Origin: Chloroflexota bacterium
GTDB taxonomy: Bacteria; Chloroflexota; Dehalococcoidia; SM23-28-2
Direction of reading: 5' to 3'
Assembly (NCBI GenBank): GCA_030691665.1
Contig: JAUYDU010000123.1
Location: 1 to 17,196, forward strand
DNA length: 17,196 nucleotides
The position numbers were made by a program, and so were the translations under genes. The notes under the pieces are model-generated. The model had not been told where the DNA came from and ran no database searches. It saw only the letters and a program-made list of their open reading frames with translations. Each line of letters starts with the position of its first letter. The first letter of the stretch is position 1. Shown here one piece after another: positions 6,995 to 13,179 of the stretch.

Positions 6995-7792
6995 CTAGGA
7001 ATCGTCCCGACCCGTCGGGGCTCCCGAGAACTCGAAGTGCCTCGACAGGTATTCGTCCACCACCTCCCGCGGCCTTCCCTCGGCAGCGATGGCGCCGTGG
7101 TTGAGGAGCACGGCCCGGTCGCAGAAACGCTTCACGCTGTCCACGTCGTGGCTCACCAGGACGATAGTGACCTTGTCCTGGCGTAGCTTCTCGATGTGGG
7201 CGAAGCACTTGCGCTGGAATTCGGCGTCGCCTACCGCCAGCACTTCGTCGACGAGCAGGATCTCCGGCTTGACGTGGACGGCCACGGCGAACCCCAGGCG
7301 CACGTACATTCCCGACGAGTAGGTGCGCATCGGCTGGTCGAAGAAGCCCCCCAGCTCCGAGAAGTCGGCCATCTCTTCCAGCTTCTCCTCGGCCTCCTTG
7401 CGGGACAAGCCCAGGAGGACGGCGTTGAGCACGGCGTTCTCCCGGCCGCTGATCTGAGGATGGAAGCCCGCCCCCAGCTCTAGCAGGGGTGAGACGCGCC
7501 CCCGCACCGTGAGCTTCCCCTTGGTCAGAGGAGCCAGGCGGGAGACGATCCGCAGCAGGGTGCTCTTGCCGGCCCCGTTGGGGCCGATGATCCCCACGCT
7601 CTCGCCCCGGCGGATGGTAAGAGATACATCCCTGAGCGCCCAGAAGGGCTGCCTGGCCCGACTGGCCTTCAGGAAGGTCGGCAGATGCAAAAGGGCCGTC
7701 TTCAACTCCCCCATGCGCTGAGGGTGGAGGAAGTAGCGCTTGGAGACGTTGTCTAGGACGATGACCTCTTGTTCGCTATAGGGCGACCTCAA
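6995..7792 (-). CDS. wzt: ABC transporter ATPase, Wzt/TagH type, without cap-binding domain
   Basis: The 265-residue nucleotide-binding subunit of a polysaccharide exporter. Walker A GPNGAGKST is at about 70-78, signature YSSGMYVRLGFAVA starts near 158, Walker B is ILLVDEVLAVGD (Asp182, Glu183), and the switch histidine is in SHD (His215). The YSSGM form and the following DEVLAVGD are characteristic of the Wzt/TagH/RfbE branch. The protein stops about 50 residues after the switch histidine, so there is no C-terminal carbohydrate-binding domain as in O9a Wzt. The frame stays open upstream to 7918 across the permease gene, but those residues do not look like protein. I place the start at TTG 7792, with GAGGG five bases upstream. 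This overlaps the permease gene by 17 bases and suggests translational coupling. It powers export together with the permease. Confidence 0.92.
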   Translation of the reverse strand: MRSPYSEQEVIVLDNVSKRYFLHPQRMGELKTALLHLPTFLKASRARQPFWALRDVSLTIRRGESVGIIGPNGAGKSTLLRIVSRLAPLTKGKLTVRGRVSPLLELGAGFHPQISGRENAVLNAVLLGLSRKEAEEKLEEMADFSELGGFFDQPMRTYSSGMYVRLGFAVAVHVKPEILLVDEVLAVGDAEFQRKCFAHIEKLRQDKVTIVLVSHDVDSVKRFCDRAVLLNHGAIAAEGRPREVVDEYLSRHFEFSGAPTGRDDS

Positions 7793-8597
7793 ACTGTCCC
7801 TCGAGAGCCTTGAATGCGATGCTGCCGGCCACCAGAGCGACGGCGGCGAACACCAGGGCCGGCCAGATGTCGGTGCCGGGAAGCTGGTCGTACAGAAACA
7901 GGTCCCGCCAGGCCTCAATGAGCGAGGCCATCGGGTTGAGATGTACCACGGGCCCCAGTCTCTTCTCCACCAGAGCCAGCGGATACAGGATGGGGGTGAG
8001 GTACAACCATAGGGTCATCAAGACCTCCACCAGGTGCTCCAGGTCGCGCAGGAAGACGTTGAGGGAGGCCACCAACAGGACAGGCCCCGCTAGCAGCAGA
8101 AGCTGGATGGCGATGAGCAAGGGGACGCCGAGCAGCCACTCGGGGCCGGGGTGATAACCCTTGGCCACCAGAAGCAGCACCAGGATCGGAATCGATAGGA
8201 CGAAGTGAAAGAGCTGGCTGGTAACCGCCGACAGAGGCAGGACGAAACGGGGGAAGTAGACCTTCTTGAGCAGGGCGGCGTTATTGGAGAAGGAACCGGC
8301 GGAAGTCTGGATCGAGGACTGGAACCAGGTCCAAGGGAACAAAGCCGACAGCAGGAACAGGACATACGGAGCATCTGTCACTTTCACCCGCAGCACGTAG
8401 CTCAGGGCGAAGGAGAAGACCAGGCCCAGGAGTAGGGGCTTAGCCAGGGTCCACAACAAACCCAGGACGGTGCCCTGATAGCGCAGCTTCACCTCCCGCG
8501 CCGTCAGGAGCAGCAGCAGCTCCCAGGTGCGGGCCATCTGCGTCAGCTTCAGCCGCTCCCACAAGTCGGGGCGGCTAGCGATCGATGCAGTTGCCAC
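7776..8597 (-). CDS. wzm: ABC-2 type polysaccharide export permease (Wzm/TagG type)
   Basis: A 273-residue integral membrane subunit that would form the pore for an undecaprenyl- or lipid-linked glycan. The N-terminus has the amphipathic segment LLLLLTAREVKLRYQGTVLG, a hallmark of Wzm/TagG proteins, followed by six hydrophobic helices. A short cytosolic stretch LLKKVYFPRFVLPL is also typical, as is HLNPMASLIEAWRDLFLY before the last helix. Length matches the family (about 260-280). The start is GTG at 8597 with a G-run (GGGGGG) six bases upstream. It is the first gene of the leftward operon and opens next to the divergent rml promoter. Confident in family, inference on substrate. Confidence 0.94.
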   Translation of the reverse strand: MATASIASRPDLWERLKLTQMARTWELLLLLTAREVKLRYQGTVLGLLWTLAKPLLLGLVFSFALSYVLRVKVTDAPYVLFLLSALFPWTWFQSSIQTSAGSFSNNAALLKKVYFPRFVLPLSAVTSQLFHFVLSIPILVLLLVAKGYHPGPEWLLGVPLLIAIQLLLLAGPVLLVASLNVFLRDLEHLVEVLMTLWLYLTPILYPLALVEKRLGPVVHLNPMASLIEAWRDLFLYDQLPGTDIWPALVFAAVALVAGSIAFKALEGQFEVAL

Positions 8598-8633
8598 AGA
8601 ATTCCCCCCAAAACGCTAGAAATCTCAGACCGT

Positions 8634-8662
8634 AGACTAGCAGGCCAGAAGTCATAAATCAA
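8634..8662 (-). promoter_or_regulatory. Candidate sigma-70-type promoter for the export operon
   Basis: On the minus strand, TTGATT (8662-8657) and TAGTCT (8639-8634) are separated by exactly 17 bases. The -35 matches the TTGACA consensus at four of six, the -10 matches TATAAT at only three of six. It lies 37 bases from the GTG start of the permease and back to back with the rml promoter. Weak call from spacing and position. Confidence 0.35.
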
Positions 8663-8676
8663 GGAAATGTGCTCGT

Positions 8677-8705
8677 TTGCTTTCGACACTGGGGGAAGGT
8701 AAAAT
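8677..8705 (+). promoter_or_regulatory. Sigma-70-type promoter for the rml operon
   Basis: TTGCTT (8677-8682), a 17-base spacer and TAAAAT (8700-8705) make a good housekeeping promoter. Transcription would start near 8712 and give a leader of about 22 bases before the ATG at 8734. The TTG of the -35 box could be misread as an in-frame start codon for rmlA. Confidence 0.6.
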
Positions 8706-8733
8706 ACCCCTAGCCTGGTTCAGGCCGAGGTTT

Positions 8734-9837
8734 ATGGCAAAGGATAAGCTCAAGGGCCTCATCCTCAGCGGTGGCAAGGGCGAACGCCTGCGCCCCTTCA
8801 CTTACCTCGGCGCCAAGCAGCTAGTGCCCATCGCCAACAAGCCCGTCCTCTTCTACGCCATCGAGGACCTGCTGGCCTGTGGCATCACCGACATCGGCAT
8901 CGTGGTGGGCGACACCCGCCACCAGGTGGAAGCGGCCGTCGGCGACGGCAGCCGCTTCTCCGCCCCGCGGGCCAGCATCACCTACATCCAGCAGGATGCG
9001 CCCCTGGGCATCGCCCACGCCGTCAAGGTAGCGGCCGATTTCCTGGCTGGCCAGCCGTTCGTCCTCTATCTGGGCGATAACTTCGTCCTGGGGGGCATTG
9101 CCCCCTTCGTGCAGCGCTTCCAGAGCGACTCCAGCAACTGTCAGCTCCTCCTGGATCGGGTGGATAACCCCCAGAGCTTCGGCGTGGCCGAGCTGCTGGA
9201 CGGGCGGGTGGCGCGGGTGGTGGAGAAGCCCACCCAGCCATCTAGCGACCTGGCCGTCATCGGCGTCTACATGTTCGACCGGCATGTGTTCGAGGTCGTG
9301 GAGCAACTGCGGCCCTCGCCCCGCGGCGAGCTGGAGATCACCGACACCATCCAGTACCTCATCGATCAGGGCCTGGCCGTCCACGCTTCCGTGCTGGACC
9401 GCTTCTGGATCGATACCGGCAAGATGGACGATATCCTGGAGGCCAACGCGGTGGTGCTCGATGCCCTGCCGGCCAGCAATCAGGGCAGCATCGATAGCGC
9501 CTCCCGCGTCACCGGCAAGGTCATTCTCCAGCGCGGGGCCCTGGTGGCCAACAGTATCCTGCGCGGCCCCCTGATCATCGGCGAGGAGACCCGCATCGCC
9601 GACTCCGAGATCGGGCCCTACACCTCCATCTACCATCACTGCCAGGTGAGGGGGAGCTCCATCGCCGGGAGCGTGGTCATGGAGCAGACGACCATCGAGG
9701 ACGTGAGCTACCGTATCGAGGGTAGCCTCATCGGCCGCTACGTTGATCTCCGGGGCGACTCCGCTGGCCGGCCGGAGGGCGAGAGCCGCCGTTTGGCCCT
9801 CACCCTCGGTGACCACAGCCAGATCAAGGCTCTCTAG
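8734..9837 (+). CDS. rmlA: Glucose-1-phosphate thymidylyltransferase, long form
   Basis: A 367-residue enzyme that makes dTDP-glucose from dTTP and glucose 1-phosphate, the first step to dTDP-L-rhamnose. The nucleotidyltransferase domain carries LSGGKGERLRPFT (11-23) with Lys28 and NKP, the metal aspartate in LYLGDN (111-116), VVEKP, and a GELEITD segment. After about residue 250 a left-handed beta-helix follows with repeating IL/SI/VV rungs (GKVILQRGALVANSILRGPLI and on). This is the long RmlA form of archaea, actinobacteria and Chloroflexota (StrD-like), not the 290-residue enterobacterial one. I chose ATG at 8734; an upstream TTG at 8677 lies in the -35 box and would precede the transcript. 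GAGG lies three bases from the ATG, a short spacing. First gene of a tightly packed operon. Confidence 0.94.
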   Translation: MAKDKLKGLILSGGKGERLRPFTYLGAKQLVPIANKPVLFYAIEDLLACGITDIGIVVGDTRHQVEAAVGDGSRFSAPRASITYIQQDAPLGIAHAVKVAADFLAGQPFVLYLGDNFVLGGIAPFVQRFQSDSSNCQLLLDRVDNPQSFGVAELLDGRVARVVEKPTQPSSDLAVIGVYMFDRHVFEVVEQLRPSPRGELEITDTIQYLIDQGLAVHASVLDRFWIDTGKMDDILEANAVVLDALPASNQGSIDSASRVTGKVILQRGALVANSILRGPLIIGEETRIADSEIGPYTSIYHHCQVRGSSIAGSVVMEQTTIEDVSYRIEGSLIGRYVDLRGDSAGRPEGESRRLALTLGDHSQIKAL

Positions 9838-9840
9838 GCG

Positions 9841-10893
9841 ATGGCGATGCGCAGGATTCTGGTTACGGGCGGAGCCGGGTTCATCGGCAGCCACTTCATC
9901 CGCCGCCTCCTGCGAGAACACCCGGCCTACGACATCATCAACATCGACAAGCTGACCTACGCTGGCAATCTCGACAACCTGCGCGACGTCGAAGACTACC
10001 CCCGCTATCAGTTCGTCCAGGGCGACATCTGCGACCGCGATCTGGTCGACGAGCTGATGGGCCAGGCCGACGCCATCGTTCACTTTGCCGCCGAGACCCA
10101 CGTCGACCGCTCCCTCCTGGCTGCCGACGCCTTCATTCAGACGGACGTAGCGGGCACCTACACCCTGCTTTGCGCCGCCCGCGATCATCGCCTCCAGCGC
10201 TTCCTCCATGTCTCCACAGACGAGGTCTATGGCGATGTCCCCCAGGGCCATCGCTCGCGGGAGAGCGATCCCTTTCAGCCTCGCAGCCCCTATGCCGCCA
10301 GCAAGGCCGGCGGCGACCTGATGTGCGGCGCCTTCTACCAGACCTATGGCCTGCCTCTGGTCATCGCTCGGCCCGCCAACAACGTGGGGCCTCATCAGCA
10401 CCCTGAAAAGATGGTGCCCTTGTTCGTCACCAACGCCCTCCAGGATCAGCCCCTGCCCCTCTACGGCGACGGCCTTCAGGAGCGCGACTGGCTCTACGTG
10501 GAGGACGATTGCCAGGCCCTTGATCTGCTCCTCCATGAGGGAAGGCCCGGCGAGGCGTACAACATCGGCGCCGACAACCACCGCCACAACGTCCGGGTAG
10601 CCGAGGCCATCCTCGACCTCCTGGGCAAGCCCCGCGACCTCATCCGCCACGTCGAGGACCGCCCCGGCCACGACCGCCGCTACGCCCTCGACTGGTCGAA
10701 GCTGCGGGCGATGGGCTGGTCGCCCGCTCACGATTTCGACCAGGCCCTGGCCAGGACGGTCGCCTGGTACCGCGACAACGAGTGGTGGTGGCGGCGGGTG
10801 CGATCGGGCGCCTACCAGGACTACTACCAGCAGCAGTACGGCTGGCGGCTCGCCCAGGCCGCTCGCCCAGCGCGCGGGGAGGGCCAAAGGTGA
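9841..10893 (+). CDS. rmlB: dTDP-glucose 4,6-dehydratase
   Basis: A 350-residue short-chain dehydrogenase/reductase that turns dTDP-glucose into dTDP-4-keto-6-deoxyglucose. The NAD-binding loop is GGAGFIG (10-16). The catalytic triplet Thr-Asp-Glu lies in STDEVYGD (Thr126, Asp127, Glu128), and Tyr151-x3-Lys155 in SPYAASK. The family stretch RPANNVGPHQHPEKMVPLFV contains the usual NN-GP-Q-PEK pattern, and YNIGADN follows later. It begins three bases after the rmlA stop. A second ATG at 9847 is a possible start two codons in. The tail ends WRLAQAARPARGEGQR, basic and probably flexible. Its TGA overlaps the GTG of the next gene, so translation is probably coupled. Confidence 0.96.
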   Translation: MAMRRILVTGGAGFIGSHFIRRLLREHPAYDIINIDKLTYAGNLDNLRDVEDYPRYQFVQGDICDRDLVDELMGQADAIVHFAAETHVDRSLLAADAFIQTDVAGTYTLLCAARDHRLQRFLHVSTDEVYGDVPQGHRSRESDPFQPRSPYAASKAGGDLMCGAFYQTYGLPLVIARPANNVGPHQHPEKMVPLFVTNALQDQPLPLYGDGLQERDWLYVEDDCQALDLLLHEGRPGEAYNIGADNHRHNVRVAEAILDLLGKPRDLIRHVEDRPGHDRRYALDWSKLRAMGWSPAHDFDQALARTVAWYRDNEWWWRRVRSGAYQDYYQQQYGWRLAQAARPARGEGQR

Positions 10894-11345
10894 TCGAGGG
10901 GGTGGAGGTCAAGCAGCTCGCCAAGCACGTCGACGAGCGCGGCTACCTGATGGAGCTCCTGCGCAGCGACGACCCGATCTTCCGCAAGTTCGGTCAGGCC
11001 TATGTCGCCCTCAACTTCCCCGGCGTGGTGCGGGCCTGGCACTATCACCAGAAGCAGGACGACCACTTTGTGGTCGTCAAGGGCGTGGTGAAGGTGGCCC
11101 TGTACGACGCCCGCCAGGGCTCGCCCACGCAGGGCCAGGTCGACGAGTTCTTCCTGGGCGAACAGAACAACATCCTCCTGAAGATCCCGGTCGGCGTCAT
11201 GCACGGCTACAAGACGGTGGGGACCGAGCCCTCCCTCCTCCTCAACTTCCCCACCGAGCTCTACGACCAGCAACAGCCCGACGAGTACCGCCTTCCCTGG
11301 AACACCGACCAGATCCCCTACGACTGGGACATCAAGATGGGGTGA
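10890..11345 (+). CDS. rmlC: Short RmlC-like dTDP-sugar 3,5-epimerase (cupin)
   Basis: A 151-residue cupin related to dTDP-4-dehydrorhamnose 3,5-epimerase. The order rmlA-B-C-D supports that job. Family-like positions are GVVRAWHYH (Arg48, His51, equivalent to the RGLH of RmlC), VKGVVKVALYDARQGSPT, a KIPVGVMHGYK strand (His105) and LLNFPTELY (Tyr125). It is about 30 residues shorter than normal RmlC (180-185) and ends at YDWDIKMG, so the C-terminal part that carries the partner aspartate of the catalytic His in classical RmlC seems absent. It may therefore be a 3,5-epimerase of a compact subfamily, or a 3-epimerase. The start is GTG at 10890 (GTGA overlap with rmlB, GGGGAGG seven bases upstream); an ATG at 10782 in the same frame lies inside rmlB and gives non-family sequence. 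Confidence 0.87.
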   Translation: MIEGVEVKQLAKHVDERGYLMELLRSDDPIFRKFGQAYVALNFPGVVRAWHYHQKQDDHFVVVKGVVKVALYDARQGSPTQGQVDEFFLGEQNNILLKIPVGVMHGYKTVGTEPSLLLNFPTELYDQQQPDEYRLPWNTDQIPYDWDIKMG

Positions 11346-11357
11346 GTGGGTAGTGGC

Positions 11358-12209
11358 ATGCGCATCCTCATCACCGGCGGTCGCGGCCAGCTCGGCCGCG
11401 AGTTACAGCAGGTTCTTTCCTCAGAGACAGCCCTACCCCTGGGCCATCGCGAGCTGGACGTCACCGACGGTGCAGCCATCCGCCAGGCCATAGGCCGGTT
11501 CGGGCCCGATGTGGTCATCCATGCCGCCGCCTGCACCGATACCCTCGGCTGCGAGGCCGACCCCGAGATGGCGCTGCGCGTCAACGGCGAGGGCACCCGC
11601 CAGGTGGCCCTGGCCTGCCGCCAGGCCGATGCCGCCCTGCTCTATGTCAGCACCAACGAGGTGTTCGCCGGCGACAAGGGTGAGCCCTACCTGGAATCCG
11701 ACCAGCCCAATCCCATCAACGCCTACGGCCGCTCCAAGCTGGCGGGCGAGCGATACGTCCAAGCCACCCTCGGCCGCTTCTACATCGTCCGCAGCGCCTG
11801 GCTCTACGCCGCGGGCGGCGATAACTTCCCGGCGAAGGTTCTGCGGGCGGCCGACCGGGAGGGCTCTCTGCGGCTGGTCACCGACGAGGTCGCCTCTCCC
11901 ACGTGGGCCCGCGACCTGGCCCAGGCCATCGCCCAGCTCATCGCCCAGGCCGCCTACGGCGTCTATCACCTGACCAGCGCCGGCGCCTGCTCTCGCTACC
12001 AGTGGGCCGAGCGAGTTCTGGCCCTGGCCGGCCGTGCCGATGTCCCCCTGCAACCCATCACCCAGGCCGAGCACGGCGCCCCCTATCGCAAGCCGCCCTA
12101 CTCGGAGCTGGCCAACCAGGCGGCGGCCGCCCTGGGCATCGTCATCCGGCCCTGGCAGGAGGCCCTCCAGGAATACTTCCTCACCGCGCCCACCTTGGCC
12201 GGTCGCTAG
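11358..12209 (+). CDS. rmlD: dTDP-4-dehydrorhamnose reductase
   Basis: A 283-residue reductase that finishes dTDP-L-rhamnose using NAD(P)H. The nucleotide-binding loop is GGRGQLG (7-13), then ELDVTDGAAIRQAI, a VVIHAAACTDTLGCEADPE helix region, VSTNEVFAG (the position of the usual STDYVFDG), and the catalytic Tyr123-x3-Lys127 in NAYGRSK. Near the end KPPYSEL matches the family RP-x-S-L segment. I prefer ATG at 11358; a GTG at 11346, directly after the rmlC TGA, would add four residues (MGSG) without family support. Neither has a strong ribosome-binding site. The gene is followed by a CPERSEG-type repeat and then a GT2 gene. Confidence 0.93.
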   Translation: MRILITGGRGQLGRELQQVLSSETALPLGHRELDVTDGAAIRQAIGRFGPDVVIHAAACTDTLGCEADPEMALRVNGEGTRQVALACRQADAALLYVSTNEVFAGDKGEPYLESDQPNPINAYGRSKLAGERYVQATLGRFYIVRSAWLYAAGGDNFPAKVLRAADREGSLRLVTDEVASPTWARDLAQAIAQLIAQAAYGVYHLTSAGACSRYQWAERVLALAGRADVPLQPITQAEHGAPYRKPPYSELANQAAAALGIVIRPWQEALQEYFLTAPTLAGR

Positions 12210-12214
12210 GAGGC

Positions 12215-12237
12215 TGCCCTGAGCGCAGCGAAGGGGC
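12215..12237 (+). repeat. CPERSEG-type dispersed repeat, copy 1 (carries a ribosome-binding site)
   Basis: The 23-base unit contains CCCTGAGCGCAGCGAAGGG and is 22/23 identical to the copy at 13345-13367. It is intergenic, between rmlD and the GT2 gene. Its AAGGGG (12231-12236) sits six bases before the next ATG, so the repeat appears to supply that gene's Shine-Dalgarno sequence. Confidence 0.75.
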
Positions 12238-12242
12238 CGCCC

Positions 12243-13169
12243 ATGGCCACTGAGGGTAAGGAACTTCCGTCTGTCGCCATCCTCACCGTCAACTACAACA
12301 GCGCCCCCTACATTGGCGACTTCCTGGCCTCGTTGCAGGCAATCACCTATCCCAACTACCGCCTGGTCGTGGTGGACAACGCCTCCGCCGATGGCTCACC
12401 CCAGGAGATTTCCCGCCTCTTTCCCCAAGCCGTCCTCCTCCGCAACGAGGAGAACCTGGGGTTCACCGGCGGCCACAACGTGGGCATCCGCTACTGCCTG
12501 GAGCAGGGCTTCGGCTACGTCCTCTTCCTGAACAACGATACGGTGGTGAAGGAAGACTTCCTCGACCGCCTGCTCGAGGCCGCCGACGCCCGCACGATGC
12601 TCGCCCCCAAGACGTATCTGCACAGCCAGCCGCACCTCCTGGACGATACGGTGGGTGACTTCGACTGGCGGCGCGGCGTCTGGCGGGGCTGGCTCTACGC
12701 CAAGCCGCCGCCGCCCGACTTCGACCGGCCGCGCGAGGTGGGCATGGCCAGCCTCTGCTGCCTGCTCGTGCCCACCACCGTCTTCGCCGACGCTGGTCTG
12801 ATGGACGAACGCTTCTTCATGTACTACGAGGACTTCGACTTCGTGGCCAGGGCCAAGGCGGCGGGCTACCGCCTCTGGCTCCATCCGGCGGCGGTCATCT
12901 ACCACCGCAAGGCCGCCGCCAGCGGCGGTGTGGCCTCGCCCTTCAAGGTCTACTACGCCACCCGCAACCGTCTCTATCTCATGAAGAAGCACTCCTCCCG
13001 CTGGCGCTGGGCAGCCTTCCTCCTCTACTTCTTCGCCACCCGTCTTGGCTACGTCGTCGCCTACCCGGCCCGGGGCCAGGGGCGGCAGCTTGGTGCCATG
13101 TTCAGGGGCATCGCCGACTACTTTCGCGGCCGCCTGGGCCGCACCCATCAGGTGGCCGACTTCGGCTAG
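12243..13169 (+). CDS. Glycosyltransferase family 2, likely rhamnosyltransferase-like
   Basis: A 308-residue GT-A enzyme. It opens VAILTVNYNSAPYIGDFLAS, has the nucleotide-binding VVVDNASADGS (42-52), ENLGFTGGHNVGIR, the metal-binding LFLNNDT (94-100) and later FMYYEDFDFVARAKAAGY, the usual ED motif of WbbL-like rhamnosyltransferases. Near the C-terminus a hydrophobic stretch (WAAFLLYFFATRLGYVVAY) may anchor it to the membrane. The operon with rmlABCD makes dTDP-rhamnose a likely donor, but this is inference. The ATG start is supported by AAGGGG six bases upstream, part of the dispersed repeat. The stop is 10 bases before the next gene. Confidence 0.92.
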   Translation: MATEGKELPSVAILTVNYNSAPYIGDFLASLQAITYPNYRLVVVDNASADGSPQEISRLFPQAVLLRNEENLGFTGGHNVGIRYCLEQGFGYVLFLNNDTVVKEDFLDRLLEAADARTMLAPKTYLHSQPHLLDDTVGDFDWRRGVWRGWLYAKPPPPDFDRPREVGMASLCCLLVPTTVFADAGLMDERFFMYYEDFDFVARAKAAGYRLWLHPAAVIYHRKAAASGGVASPFKVYYATRNRLYLMKKHSSRWRWAAFLLYFFATRLGYVVAYPARGQGRQLGAMFRGIADYFRGRLGRTHQVADFG

Positions 13170-13179
13170 GGAGCGCTGG

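Noticed and set aside
8677..8733. N-terminal extension of RmlA from TTG at 8677
   Set aside because: The TTG belongs to a good -35 box, and the transcript is predicted to begin after it. The family homology begins at MAKDKLKGLILSGG.
8821..10887. A very long open frame on the minus strand across rmlA and rmlB
   Set aside because: It is exactly antisense to two enzymes with clear catalytic motifs, and its low-complexity Val/Ala/Gly/Asp/His composition is what the mirror frame of GC-rich codons gives.
10782..10889. N-terminal extension of the RmlC-like protein from ATG at 10782
   Set aside because: It lies wholly inside rmlB in another frame and is Arg/Ala/Gly-rich without family similarity. 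GTG at 10890 has a strong ribosome-binding site.
13045..13179. N-terminal extension of the GT4 protein from ATG at 13045
   Set aside because: It lies within the preceding GT2 gene in another frame. ATG at 13180 begins the typical MLRIAIDATS fold and has AGGGAG upstream.
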